Source: Brachybacterium sp. EE-P12
GTDB lineage: Bacteria; Actinomycetota; Actinomycetes; Actinomycetales; Dermabacteraceae
Assembly (NCBI RefSeq): GCF_003711805.1
Contig: NZ_QXCP01000009.1
Coordinates: 496,001 to 560,000 of the forward strand
Length of the DNA: 64,000 bases
Reading direction: 5' to 3'
Shown: in pieces, positions 1 through 8,375 of the stretch
Position numbering within the stretch: position 1 is the first letter of the stretch
Layout: every line of letters starts with the position of its first letter
Translations under genes and position numbers: made by a program
The notes under the pieces: generated by a model
The model's database searches: none
What the model was told of the DNA's origin: nothing
Seen by the model: only the letters and a program-made list of their open reading frames with translations

Positions 1-504
1 ATCGCCCAGGGAGCCGGGCCCGGTCAGCGGCGCCCACACCAGGCGCTCGACCTCCACCGGGTCCTGCACCCCGAGCGGCGGCGGCACGGTGGACCAGCTC
101 AGCACGGGGATGACCCGCTGGCCGCGCCAGGGCATCGGGATCGGGGCGAAGGCGCCCAGGACGTGCACGTCCGCAGGGTCGAGCCCGGTCTCCTCGCGCG
201 CCTCGCGCAGGGCGGTGTGCACGTCGTCGCGGTCGCCGGGGTCCCGCTTCCCGCCGGGCAGGGAGAACTGACCGGGCTGGGAGCGCAGCCCGTGGCCGCG
301 CTCCTCGAGCACGAGCCGGGCGGAGCCGAGGTCCCTGCCGGCGACGTGGATGAGCACGGCGCTGCGGCGGCCGCCGTCGGCCGGCATCGGCGGGGAGCCG
401 CGCCGGGGCCGGTTCTGGACGAGCACCTCGCCTCGTCGGGCCCGGGCTGCGAGCGGCGCGAGGAAGCCCGCGCCCTCCGGCAGACCGCCGCCGGCGGAAC
501 TCAT
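1..504 (-). CDS. NUDIX hydrolase, CoA pyrophosphatase-like (3' end cut by window edge)
   Basis: The reading frame starts at ATG 504 and is still open at position 1, so the C-terminus lies outside the window. About 168 residues are visible. A LRSQPGQFSLPGGKRD segment is followed by ALREAREETGL, which is the extended NUDIX box of the CoA diphosphatase (NudL/UPF0035) subgroup: GQ-S-PGG-D, a longer spacer, then REA-EE-G. Members hydrolyse CoA-type pyrophosphates in the cytosol. The start codon overlaps the nth stop in an ATGA arrangement, so the two are translationally coupled. The NUDIX assignment is secure; the CoA substrate is inferred from the motif. Confidence 0.85.
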   Translation of the reverse strand, partial: MSSAGGGLPEGAGFLAPLAARARRGEVLVQNRPRRGSPPMPADGGRRSAVLIHVAGRDLGSARLVLEERGHGLRSQPGQFSLPGGKRDPGDRDDVHTALREAREETGLDPADVHVLGAFAPIPMPWRGQRVIPVLSWSTVPPPLGVQDPVEVERLVWAPLTGPGSLGD

Positions 505-1196
505 GCGACCACCTCCGCGCTCGGGCAGATGTCCGCCAGGACGCACTGGCCGCAGCGGGGCGTGCGGGCGGTGCACACGCGGCGTCCGTGGAGGATCAGA
601 CGCAGCCCGAGCATCGTGAGGTCCTCGGCCTCGGCACCGGTGCCGTCGGCCGCGAGCCGGGCCACGACGTCCTCCTCGACGGCGCGCGGATCGGTGGCCG
701 AGGTCCAGCCCAGGCGGCGAGCGAGTCGGCCGACGTGCGTGTCCACGGCCAGCAGGGAGTGGCCGAACCAGGCCCCGCGGACGACATGCGCGGTCTTGCG
801 CCCCACCCCTGGCAGCGCCTCGAGCGCCGCCTGGTCGTCGGGGACCTCTCCATCGTGGTCCGCGAGCAGCGCGCGGGAGAGCCCGATGATCCGACGCGCC
901 CGGGTCGCCCCCATCCCGAGGGGCCGCACCTGGGCGGTCACCTCCGCCTCGTCGGCCGCGGCGAGCGCGGCGGGGCCGGGCCAGCGGGAGAACAGCCCGG
1001 GCGTGACCTGATTGACGCGCACGTCCGTGGTCTGGGCGGAGAGCACCGTCGCGACCAGCAGTTCGAAGGCGTCCGTGTGGTCGAGCTCGGTGCGCGCCCC
1101 GGCGTGGAGCTGCTCGAGACGCTGTGCGACGAGCCCCGCGTCCGCGGGGCCGCGACGCGGCTCCGCAGCGGTCCGCACAGACGTTCTGCTCGACAT
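501..1196 (-). CDS. nth: Endonuclease III, DNA glycosylase/AP lyase
   Basis: Base-excision repair enzyme removing oxidised pyrimidines. The helix-hairpin-helix LPGVGRKTA carries the catalytic Lys, VDTHVGRL carries the catalytic Asp, and the C-terminus has the iron-sulfur ligand pattern C-X6-C-X2-C-X5-C (CTARTPRCGQC then ADIC). The 231-aa length is normal for bacterial Nth. I chose ATG 1196 because GGAAGG lies just upstream; an in-frame ATG at 1238 would add 14 residues. The gene diverges from the Crp-family gene and couples to the NUDIX gene by a 4-bp overlap. The nth-crp neighbourhood is typical of actinobacteria. Confidence 0.95.
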   Translation of the reverse strand: MSSRTSVRTAAEPRRGPADAGLVAQRLEQLHAGARTELDHTDAFELLVATVLSAQTTDVRVNQVTPGLFSRWPGPAALAAADEAEVTAQVRPLGMGATRARRIIGLSRALLADHDGEVPDDQAALEALPGVGRKTAHVVRGAWFGHSLLAVDTHVGRLARRLGWTSATDPRAVEEDVVARLAADGTGAEAEDLTMLGLRLILHGRRVCTARTPRCGQCVLADICPSAEVVA

Positions 1197-1351
1197 GCCG
1201 GAGGCCCTTCCTTCCCGGGAGATGGGCGACGACGCCATGAGCGCGATAGTGTTTGACCATCGTGTGACAGCCGCCACCGCTCAACGTGGCGTCCGCCACA
1301 GGTTGCACAGCACGGTCCCGACATGTCGGGACCCCACATCCAGGAGGTTCC

Positions 1352-2029
1352 GTGGACGAGAACATCGTACGGTCGTCGCCGCTGTTCGCCGCGCTCGACG
1401 AGGACGGCAAGCAGGCCGTGCTGGCGTCGATGAAGCAGGAGGACTACCACCGCAGCGCCATCATCTTCCGCGAGGGGGATCCGGGCGATCGGCTCTTCAT
1501 CATCGGCTCCGGCAAGGTCAAGGTGGGCCATGCCTCGGGGGACGGCCGCGAGAACCTGCTCGCGGTGCTCGGCCCGGGCGAGACCCTCGGCGAGCTCTCG
1601 CTCTTCGACCCGGCGCCGCGCAACGCGACCGCGACCGTGGTCGCCGAGTCGACGCTCTACTCCCTCTCCCAGCAGGACCTGTACCGGGTCCTCGCGCAGC
1701 GTCCGGAGGTGGGCCGCCATCTGCTCGCCTCGCTCGCGCGTCGTCTGCGCAAGACCAACGAGTCCCTCGCGGACCTGGTCTTCGCCGATGTCCCCGGCCG
1801 CGTGGCGAAGAACGTGCTGGACCTCGCCCAGCGCTTCGGCCGCCAGACGGACGACGGCGTGATGGTCGCCCACGGCCTCACCCAGGAGGAGCTCGCCCAG
1901 CTGGTCGGGGCCTCCCGCGAGACCGTGAACAAGGCCCTGGCGGACTTCGCCTCCCGCGGCTGGATCCGGCTCGAGGCCCGCGCGGTCCTGATCGTCGACG
2001 TGGAGCGCCTGCGCCGCCGCGCCCGCTGA
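1352..2029 (+). CDS. crp: Crp/Fnr-family transcriptional regulator (GlxR/Crp type)
   Basis: A 225-aa global-regulator-type protein. The N-terminal half is a cyclic-nucleotide-binding barrel with a phosphate-binding-cassette-like stretch, GETLGELSLFDPAPRNATATV at about residues 87-107. The C-terminal winged helix carries TQEELAQLVGASRETVNKAL. The start is GTG 1352, placed by AGGAGG at 1342-1347; upstream in-frame codons have no such site. A possible -10, GATAGT, sits at 1245-1250, giving a leader of about 100 nt. The position between divergent nth and a convergent metallo-beta-lactamase-fold gene matches the mycobacterial crp locus. cAMP as ligand is inferred from the family. Confidence 0.92.
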   Translation: MDENIVRSSPLFAALDEDGKQAVLASMKQEDYHRSAIIFREGDPGDRLFIIGSGKVKVGHASGDGRENLLAVLGPGETLGELSLFDPAPRNATATVVAESTLYSLSQQDLYRVLAQRPEVGRHLLASLARRLRKTNESLADLVFADVPGRVAKNVLDLAQRFGRQTDDGVMVAHGLTQEELAQLVGASRETVNKALADFASRGWIRLEARAVLIVDVERLRRRAR

Positions 2030-2086
2030 GGCCCGCCGGGCGCGCCCCGCGCCGACGCACGACGCGAAGCACGAGCCAGCAGGAGC

Positions 2087-2138
2087 ATCCCGTGTGGGGT
2101 GTCGGAATCATCCCTGATTCCGACACCCCACACGGGAT
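2087..2138. terminator. Strong bidirectional hairpin between convergent genes
   Basis: Two perfectly complementary 24-nt arms (2087-2110 and 2115-2138) are separated by a TCCC loop. It lies between the end of the Crp-family gene and the end of the convergent hydrolase gene. There is no T-tract, which is usual for actinobacterial terminators. It most likely ends transcription from both sides. Confidence 0.8.
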
Positions 2139-2214
2139 ACCGGGGAGTAATGACTCTCGCCGACGGTGCCGCGACGTCCGCCGGGCGGTGCAGCGACTCA
2201 CGGCGCCGCCCCGC

Positions 2215-3036
2215 TCAGCGCTCCTGGGCGAGGTGGTCGAGGGTCGCGCGGAGGTTCCAGCGCGCCGCGCCCTGCAGCTCCTCGGGCAGCTCCGGGCCGT
2301 AGACCACGCGCAGCAGGCGCTCGAGGGTGAACACCCCGGCCATCCGGGCCCGGCGCACCTGCTCGATCCGCTCCTGCCGGTGCGCGATCGCCTGCTCGAT
2401 CGTCGCGAGCACCTCGAGCGGCGAGTCGACGGCCGGGCCGTGCCCGGGGTGGAGCGAGGCGATCCGGCCGTCCTCGGTGAGGGCGCGCAGGATCGCGAGG
2501 GACTGCAGGTACTCGGCGAGGGAGCCGCCGTCGTCGGGCACGATCACGGTGGAGGAGCCGCCCAGCAGCGTGTCCCCCGTCAGCAGCCGCCCCCCGTCGA
2601 CGAGCACGCCGACCGAGTCGGAGGTGTGCCCGGGCAGATGGATGACATGGCCGACGGTGCCATTGTCGCCAAGGAGGGTCGCCGGCAGCGGGCGCGAGCC
2701 CGGCACCGCGGCCTGGTCCGCGGCCCACAGCGGCACCTCGCGGCCGCTGCGGGCACCGAGCTGACGGGCGAGGGTCGCCGCGCCCGCGGCGTGGTCGAGG
2801 TGCCGGTGGGTCACCAGCACCCCCTCGGGCCTGGCGTCGTCGCCGCAGCTCAGCAGCAGCTCGGCGAGGTGCTCAGGGTCCTTCGGGCCGGGATCGACCA
2901 CCCAGACCTGGTCCCCGTCGCGCAGCACGTGGCTGTTCGTGCCGGTGAGAGTCATCGGGCCGGGGTTGTCGGCCCGGACCGTGATCAGCTCGACGGGCGG
3001 GGCGTCGGGCGCGCGCTGCGCGAGGTGCTCGTCCAT
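2215..3036 (-). CDS. Metallo-beta-lactamase-fold hydrolase (LACTB2-like)
   Basis: A 273-aa protein with the metal-binding motif THRHLDHAAG (H-X-H-X-D-H) at about residues 76-85, a second zinc-binding segment HLPGHTSDSVGVLV and a C-terminal helical winged domain, as in the LACTB2/MBL-fold nuclease group. It is soluble, with no signal peptide. It is the last gene of a DUF4177-RidA-MBL run and starts 12 bp after the RidA stop. It corresponds in position to Rv3677c of mycobacteria. The true substrate (RNA, thioester or other) cannot be told from sequence. Confidence 0.88.
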   Translation of the reverse strand: MDEHLAQRAPDAPPVELITVRADNPGPMTLTGTNSHVLRDGDQVWVVDPGPKDPEHLAELLLSCGDDARPEGVLVTHRHLDHAAGAATLARQLGARSGREVPLWAADQAAVPGSRPLPATLLGDNGTVGHVIHLPGHTSDSVGVLVDGGRLLTGDTLLGGSSTVIVPDDGGSLAEYLQSLAILRALTEDGRIASLHPGHGPAVDSPLEVLATIEQAIAHRQERIEQVRRARMAGVFTLERLLRVVYGPELPEELQGAARWNLRATLDHLAQER

Positions 3037-3048
3037 GCTCGCCCCGTC

Positions 3049-3564
3049 TCAGGCGGTGGGGGCGAGCGGCGCGGAGAGCTCGACGACGAGCTCGAGCTCG
3101 ACCGGGGCATCGAGCGGGAGCACGGCCACGCCGACCGCGGAGCGAGCGTGGCGGCCGGCCTCGCCGAAGACCTCGCCGAGCAGGGTGCTCGCCCCGTTGA
3201 TCACGCCGGGCTGCCCGGTGAAGGCGGGATCGGAGGCGACGAAGCCGGTCACCTTCACGATCCTCGCCACGCGGTCGAGGTCCCCGACGAGGGCCTCGAC
3301 CGCGGCGAGCGCGTTCAGGCAGCAGGTCGCGGCGAGCTCGGCGGCCTGCTCGGCCGTCACCTCGGCCCCGACCTTGCCGGTGGCGGGCAGGGCGCCGTCC
3401 ACGAAGGGCAGCTGCCCGGAGGTGTGGACGTGGGCGCCGGTCTGCACGGCCGGCACGTAGGCGGCGACCGGTGCGGCCACCTCGGGCAGGGTGTGCCCGA
3501 GCTCGGCGAGCCGGGCACGGATGCGGGCGCTGCGGGCGTCGGCGACGGACGCGGGCTCGGTCAT
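3049..3564 (-). CDS. RidA/YjgF/UK114-family enamine-imine deaminase
   Basis: A 171-aa protein with the RidA core. HTSGQLPFVDG is the early strand, and GRHARSAVGVAVLPLDAPVELELVVEL contains the conserved Arg and the C-terminal signature. Family members hydrolyse reactive enamine/imine intermediates released by PLP enzymes. This longer subgroup (about 155-170 aa) is typical of the gene next to the MBL hydrolase in actinobacteria. It starts 4 bp after the upstream DUF4177 stop, so an operon is likely. Confidence 0.9.
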   Translation of the reverse strand: MTEPASVADARSARIRARLAELGHTLPEVAAPVAAYVPAVQTGAHVHTSGQLPFVDGALPATGKVGAEVTAEQAAELAATCCLNALAAVEALVGDLDRVARIVKVTGFVASDPAFTGQPGVINGASTLLGEVFGEAGRHARSAVGVAVLPLDAPVELELVVELSAPLAPTA

Positions 3565-3568
3565 CCGC

Positions 3569-3739
3569 TCAGCCCTCGACGCGGGGGCGCTTGAGATAGG
3601 CGACCAGGTTCTCCGGGTTCGGGCCCGGCACGACCTGGACCAGCTCCCAGCCCTCGTCGCCGTAGTTGTCCAGGATCTGCTTGGTCGCGTGGATCAGCAG
3701 CGGAACGGTCAGGTACTCCCAGCGGGTCGGTGTGCTCAT
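3569..3739 (-). CDS. Small DUF4177-type protein
   Basis: A 56-aa ORF beginning MSTPTRWEYLTVPLLIHATK. The pattern W-EY...NYGDEGWELVQVVPG...YLKRP matches the short DUF4177 domain, in which a strand, a helix, and a GWELV strand are followed by a lysine-rich end. The function is unknown. It is first of a tight operon with the RidA and MBL genes and matches the small gene Rv3678A in the equivalent mycobacterial locus. Confidence 0.85.
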   Translation of the reverse strand: MSTPTRWEYLTVPLLIHATKQILDNYGDEGWELVQVVPGPNPENLVAYLKRPRVEG

Positions 3740-3761
3740 GGGGCGAGCCTACCCGGGAGCG

Positions 3762-4064
3762 TCAGCCTCCGACGGCCTCCTGCTCGACGCGCCGCAGCAC
3801 GGCGGACCAGTCGGTGACGTGCGGGTTGCGGCGCAGCAGCCGACGGCGCTCGCGCTCGGTCATCCCGCCCCACACACCGAAGTCGACGCGGTTGTCGAGC
3901 GCGTCGGCGAGACATTCGGTGCGCACCGGGCACGCGCCGCAGGCCGCCTTGACGGCGTGCTGCTCCGCGCCCTGGACGAAGAACCCGTCGGGATCCATCG
4001 ACACGCACGCTCCGCGCGTGGCCCAGCTGCTGTCGCCCGTGAAGGCGCCTCCCCCGATGGTCAT
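3762..4064 (-). CDS. whiB4: WhiB-family iron-sulfur regulator, WhiB4-like
   Basis: A 100-aa Wbl protein. Four cysteines, in GACVSMDPD and AACGACPVRTEC (C-X2-C-X5-C), ligate a 4Fe-4S cluster, and GVWGGMTERERRRLL is the signature loop followed by the basic DNA-binding tail. The segments DPDGFF, ADALDNRVDFGVWGG and HVTDWS resemble mycobacterial WhiB4, a redox-responsive regulator, and the gene is likewise divergent from a ponA2-like gene. The start is ATG 4064, with GGAGGGACGGAG just upstream. Orthology is inferred from sequence plus synteny. Confidence 0.88.
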   Translation of the reverse strand: MTIGGGAFTGDSSWATRGACVSMDPDGFFVQGAEQHAVKAACGACPVRTECLADALDNRVDFGVWGGMTERERRRLLRRNPHVTDWSAVLRRVEQEAVGG

Positions 4065-4260
4065 GCTCCGTCCCTCCATCTCCCGGATCGACCTTGATCC
4101 GTTCTGCGCCCCACTGTATGGAGACGGTCGCCACATGGCAAAAAAGACGAGACGCACGCGCAGCGGAGCACGGGACCGGCCCGGATCACGGCGCGGCATC
4201 GGCTTCGTGAAGATTCCGCGCCCGCGGCACGCCGGAATGGCCGCCCCGGGAGCGCCGCCG

Positions 4261-4266
4261 TACTGT
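4261..4266 (+). promoter_or_regulatory. -10 box of leaderless ponA2-like gene
   Basis: TACTGT lies 6 nt before the ATG at 4273. This places the transcription start at or beside the start codon. No Shine-Dalgarno sequence is present. Confidence 0.6.
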
Positions 4267-4272
4267 AGTTCC

Positions 4273-6672
4273 ATGGCCCGCACCTCGCCCGCGTCCGCCT
4301 CCGGACGCTCACTGCCCGTCGCCCTGGCGCAGACCGTCTACCTGCTCCTGGGGCTCCTCGCCGTCTCCGCGCTCGCCGGCGTCCTGCTGGCGGCGTTCTT
4401 CCTGCCGGCGGTCTCCGCCTCCTCCGCGGTCGCGAAGGACGGGGTGGACCTCTTCGAGTCCTACCCCAGCGAGCTCGAGGTCGAGCCGCTGAACGAGGCG
4501 AGCCGCATCGAGGCGTCCGACGGCTCCCTGCTGGCGACCTTCTACACCGAGAACCGCATCATGGTGCCGATCGAGGAGATCTCACCGCACATGCAGCACG
4601 CGGTGATCGCGGTCGAGGACCGCCGCTTCTACGAGCACGGCGGCGTGGACCCCAAGGGCCTGGTCCGCGCCTTCGCCTCGAACGCCGCGGGCGGCTCCAC
4701 CCAGGGCGGCTCGACGCTCACCCAGCAGTACGTGAAGAACGCGCTGCTGATGGACGCGGTCCAGCGCGGCGACCAGGAGGACCAGCTCGCCGCGACCGAG
4801 CAGAGCTACGGCCGCAAGCTGCGCGAGGCGAAGCTCGCGATCTCGCTGGAGAAGCGCTGGGACAAGGACGAGATCCTCAACGCCTATCTGAACGTCGCCC
4901 AGTTCGGGCCCTCGCAGTACGGCGTCGAGACGGGCGCGCAGCACTACTTCTCCAAGAGCGCGAAGGACCTCGACCCCGGCGAGGCGGCGCTGCTGGCGGG
5001 CATCACCAACGGTCCGAACCAGTACGACCCGGTCGCCCACCCCGAGGCCGGCCAGAAGCGTCGCGACGAGGTGCTCGCGGACATGAAGCGCGAGGGCTAC
5101 GTGGACGAGGAGGAGTACGAGAAGTACACCTCCCAGTCCGTCGAGGACATGCTGGAGATCAAGAACGTGCGCGCCGGCTGCGCCGATGCGGGCGACAGCG
5201 GGTTCTTCTGCGACTACGTCACCCGCTCGCTGCTGAACGACCCGAACTTCGCCCCCACCTACGAGGAGCGGCGCAAGCTGCTCTACGGCGGCGGGCTGAC
5301 GATCAAGACGACCCTGGACCCGGAGACGCAGAAGGCGGCCGTCGACATCCTGCAGCGCAAGGTGCCCGGCGACTCCCAGAGCGGCTTCGGCCACTCGATC
5401 GTCACCGTGGAGCCGGGCACCGGCAACATCCTCACGATGGCGGAGAACCGCACCTTCAACCCCCATGAGGACGTGAAGCCCGGCGAGACCGCGATCAACT
5501 ACAACGTGCCGCAGGCGCTCGGCGGCGGCAGCGGCTTCCCCGTCGGCTCGACCTTCAAGCCCTACGTGCTGCAGAACTGGCTCGAGAGCGGGCGCAGCAT
5601 CGAGGACCGGGTGAGCACCCGGCGCGAGGCGATGTCGTCCTTCCCGGCGGAGTGCCTGCCGCGCGGCGCCTGGCGCGAGAGCCCCGGCTACAACCCCGAC
5701 AACGCGGTCTCCGTGCCGATCGCCCCGATGGAGACGGTCCTGAACTCGACGAAGTTCTCGATCAACACCTCCTACGCGAACATGGCCCGTCAGCTGGACC
5801 TGTGCAGCATCGCCGAGAGCGCCCGCGAGATCGGCGTGGTCCCGGCGACCTACAACCCCTACGACCCCACCACCTGGGACATGCCGATCGACGAGCTGTA
5901 CGGCACCGAGCTGGCCCCCTCCGTGGTGGTGCTCGGCGAGCTGCGCATCTCGGCGCTGGACATGGCCGCCGCCTACGCGACCTGGGCCGCGAACGGCACG
6001 TTCTGCACGCCGCAGGGCATCAGCGAGGTCGTGGACCGCAACGGCGACTCGATGGAGATCTCCGGCGCCGACTGCCATCAGGCGGTCGATCCCGAGATCG
6101 CCGACACGATGGCCTGGGTGCTGCAGCAGGACCTCGAGGACCCGCGCGCGACCGGCAAGGGCAAGGTCGTCGAGGGCCACCCGGCCGGCGGCAAGACCGG
6201 CACCTCCGGCTCGCAGTTCCACACCTGGTACGTCGGCTTCACCCGCCAGATGTCCACCGCGGTGTGGTTCGGCCACCCGCAGTCGAACATCCGCCCCGGC
6301 GGGTTCTCCGTCGACGGCGAGATGCTCGAGCGCGGCAGCGTCTGGGGCAACACGGTCTCCCTGCCCACCTGGCAGGAGTACATGACGGACGTGCACAAGG
6401 GCCTGCCCTCGGAGGACTTCCCCTCCGCGCCCGCACCGACGTCCACCGCGGCCGGCGACGCGATCGAGAAGGGCACCGTGCCGGACGTCGGCGGGATGCC
6501 GATCGAGCAGGCCCGGGCGGCGGTCGAGGCCGCCGGGTACTCGGTGGAGATCGAGGAGGCTGAGAGCGACGACGTCGGCCCGGACAGCGCGATCGACACC
6601 GATCCGCCGGCCGGGACGGAGCTCCCCCAGGGAGAGACCGTCGTGATCCGCGAGTCCTCCACCGATGAGTGA
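4273..6672 (+). CDS. ponA2: Bifunctional class A penicillin-binding protein with C-terminal PASTA domain
   Basis: A 799-aa cell-wall synthase. One membrane helix lies at about residues 15-45. The glycosyltransferase domain contains VEDRRFYEHGGVD (catalytic Glu about 115) and GGSTLTQQYVKN. The transpeptidase domain has GSTFKPYVL (active-site Ser about 426), SIN at about 496-498 and GKTGTSG at about 640. A single PASTA domain (about 730-798) ends the protein and probably binds peptidoglycan stems. This architecture and the WhiB4-like and metallophosphoesterase neighbours match mycobacterial PonA2. The stop overlaps the next gene by 8 bp. Confidence 0.95.
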   Translation: MARTSPASASGRSLPVALAQTVYLLLGLLAVSALAGVLLAAFFLPAVSASSAVAKDGVDLFESYPSELEVEPLNEASRIEASDGSLLATFYTENRIMVPIEEISPHMQHAVIAVEDRRFYEHGGVDPKGLVRAFASNAAGGSTQGGSTLTQQYVKNALLMDAVQRGDQEDQLAATEQSYGRKLREAKLAISLEKRWDKDEILNAYLNVAQFGPSQYGVETGAQHYFSKSAKDLDPGEAALLAGITNGPNQYDPVAHPEAGQKRRDEVLADMKREGYVDEEEYEKYTSQSVEDMLEIKNVRAGCADAGDSGFFCDYVTRSLLNDPNFAPTYEERRKLLYGGGLTIKTTLDPETQKAAVDILQRKVPGDSQSGFGHSIVTVEPGTGNILTMAENRTFNPHEDVKPGETAINYNVPQALGGGSGFPVGSTFKPYVLQNWLESGRSIEDRVSTRREAMSSFPAECLPRGAWRESPGYNPDNAVSVPIAPMETVLNSTKFSINTSYANMARQLDLCSIAESAREIGVVPATYNPYDPTTWDMPIDELYGTELAPSVVVLGELRISALDMAAAYATWAANGTFCTPQGISEVVDRNGDSMEISGADCHQAVDPEIADTMAWVLQQDLEDPRATGKGKVVEGHPAGGKTGTSGSQFHTWYVGFTRQMSTAVWFGHPQSNIRPGGFSVDGEMLERGSVWGNTVSLPTWQEYMTDVHKGLPSEDFPSAPAPTSTAAGDAIEKGTVPDVGGMPIEQARAAVEAAGYSVEIEEAESDDVGPDSAIDTDPPAGTELPQGETVVIRESSTDE

Positions 6673-7618
6673 GCGGGGACCGAGGGACGGGCGCCGGCCC
6701 GTCCTCGCGGTCGCCGGGGGCATGGGCGCCCTGGGGCTCGGCGCCGCTGCGGCCGCGCACGTGTGGGCCCGCCACGTCGAGATCCACCGCTACACGCTGC
6801 GCGAGGCGGAGCTGCAGATCCTCCCGCCGGGCGCCCGCACCCGTCGCGTCCTGCACATCAGCGACATCCACCTCGTGCCCGGCCAGGAGCGGAAGCTGGC
6901 CTTCCTGCGACATCTGGAGACGCTGCGCCCGCACCTGGTGATCGACACGGGCGACAACATCGCCGCAGCCGCGTCGATCCCTGTGCTGGCCGAGGCGATC
7001 GCTCCGCTGCTGCGCCGCCCGGGGGCCTTCGTGATGGGCTCGAACGACATGTACGCCCCGTCGCCGAAGAACCCCGCCCGCTACCTGCTGCCGGATCCGA
7101 GGCCGGCCGGGATGACCGAGCCCCGCGAGCCGACGCTGCCGGTCGAGGAGCTCGCCGCCACGCTGACCGCGCACGGCTGGAAGGACCTGACCAACACGCG
7201 CGCCACGATCGAGCTGGGCGGTCTCGAGCTCCGGCTGGTCGGCGTCGACGACCCGCATCTGGAGCGCGATGAGATGCCCCCCGCGCCCGCCGCGGAGCCG
7301 CCCGCTCCGGAGCACGGCAACGTGCTGCGGATCGGGGTCGCGCATGCGCCCTACCGGCGCGTGCTGGACGCCTTCGTCGACGACGGGTCCGAGCTGATCC
7401 TGGCGGGGCACACGCACGGCGGCCAGCTGCGTCTGCCCGGCATCGGGGCGCTCGTGACGAACTGCGATCTGCCGCGCCACCAGGCGCGCGGGGTCTCCCA
7501 CTGGCACGGGGTGCCGATGAACGTGAGCGCCGGGATGGGGGCGAGCCCGTACTCGGACTACCGCCTGCTGACCCCGCCGGAGGCGACCTTGCTCACGTTG
7601 CGCGCCCGGAGGCCGTGA
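6665..7618 (+). CDS. Membrane-anchored metallophosphoesterase
   Basis: A 317-aa calcineurin-like phosphoesterase. An N-terminal hydrophobic stretch at about residues 13-30 should anchor it. Metal-binding motifs appear in order: SDIHLV (D-X-H), DTGDN (GD), MGSND (in place of the usual GNH[DE]) and AGHTHGGQL (GH-X-H). This variant set is typical of the family encoded beside ponA2 in actinobacteria. The 8-bp overlap with the PBP gene implies co-translation and a possible role in envelope metabolism; the substrate is unknown. Confidence 0.9.
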   Translation: MSERGPRDGRRPVLAVAGGMGALGLGAAAAAHVWARHVEIHRYTLREAELQILPPGARTRRVLHISDIHLVPGQERKLAFLRHLETLRPHLVIDTGDNIAAAASIPVLAEAIAPLLRRPGAFVMGSNDMYAPSPKNPARYLLPDPRPAGMTEPREPTLPVEELAATLTAHGWKDLTNTRATIELGGLELRLVGVDDPHLERDEMPPAPAAEPPAPEHGNVLRIGVAHAPYRRVLDAFVDDGSELILAGHTHGGQLRLPGIGALVTNCDLPRHQARGVSHWHGVPMNVSAGMGASPYSDYRLLTPPEATLLTLRARRP

Positions 7619-7685
7619 GAGGTCGGCTGAGCACCTCGGAGCCTGCTAGAGTTTCTCCTCGGTGACCCGCTCCGGCGTGGTCCAC

Positions 7686-7761
<76 letters not shown>

Positions 7762-7765
7762 CTCA

Positions 7766-7804
7766 GGGGAGTCGCAAGATCCACGGATCTCGCGACTCCC
7801 CTTT
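7766..7804 (+). terminator. Terminator after tRNA-Pro
   Basis: GGGGAGTCGC (7766-7775) pairs with GCGACTCCCC (7792-7801). After an A/C mismatch the stem continues AGATCC/GGATCT around a 2-nt AC loop. TTTCT follows. It lies 6 nt after the tRNA end. Confidence 0.8.
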
Positions 7805-8375
7805 CTCGTCGGCCGATGCTCGCGCATATCGGCCGCGCGGCGTCCCCGCGGGAGGGATCCCGCTCCGCACACCACCCTCGAGACGACACTTTATCGCCAC
7901 GTGCCCATTCCGGGACAGAGCGGTCACGCATTCTTCCGAGAACCTCTCCGGCAGCCCCGCATCACACCGGCGCCCTTTCCGGGCATATCGGACATCTCGC
8001 CCGCCGACGCCTGGACCTGCGACATCGCCCGAATCAGACATTCTGGACGTAGAACCCTTGTGAATGACAACGGAGTAGTTATCACGGTGGAATTCAATTC
8101 CTCGACGGAACACGCGGCATTCTCGGCTCAGGGGGCAAAATCTTCGTAAAGAAGTGCTCGCCGGGCCGTAAATCCCCCTGTGGCCCCCTCCTCGCGCAGA
8201 CATATGGTGACCAGCGGTGCCGCCTTTCTCGGGCGGTATCCACCGGGCCGCCGCCTTCCCGTCACCGGTCCGGTTCCTTCCTCCGCTTCCCTGGGTGACG
8301 GGCGCAGGCTCCGCGGGCCCGGCCCGAGAACGACGGAGCATCTCTGCGAGGCGACGGAGAAAGTGATCGCCCACG
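7805..8375. other. 571-bp gene-free upstream region of the NlpC/P60 gene
   Basis: No convincing coding frame was found. The part from about 8030 to 8165 is clearly more AT-rich than its surroundings and contains the perfect dyad GGAATT-C-AATTCC at 8089-8101. The following 200 bp have several GC-rich potential hairpins. A long structured leader before a secreted peptidoglycan hydrolase suggests regulation. I looked for the conserved pieces of the ydaO (c-di-AMP) riboswitch, which often precedes such genes in actinobacteria, and did not find a convincing match. Confidence 0.5.

Noticed and set aside
1250..1340. Crp autoregulatory site upstream of the Crp-family gene
   Set aside because: Only a half site (GTGTGAC) is present, with no matching TCACA half at the right distance.
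4582..6723. Minus-strand open frame of 713 codons opposite the PBP gene
   Set aside because: A shadow of the high-GC third positions of the PBP gene; no recognisable motif.
8030..8375. c-di-AMP (ydaO) riboswitch before the NlpC/P60 gene
   Set aside because: Expected for this gene type, but the conserved core segments could not be located by eye. An Infernal scan would decide.
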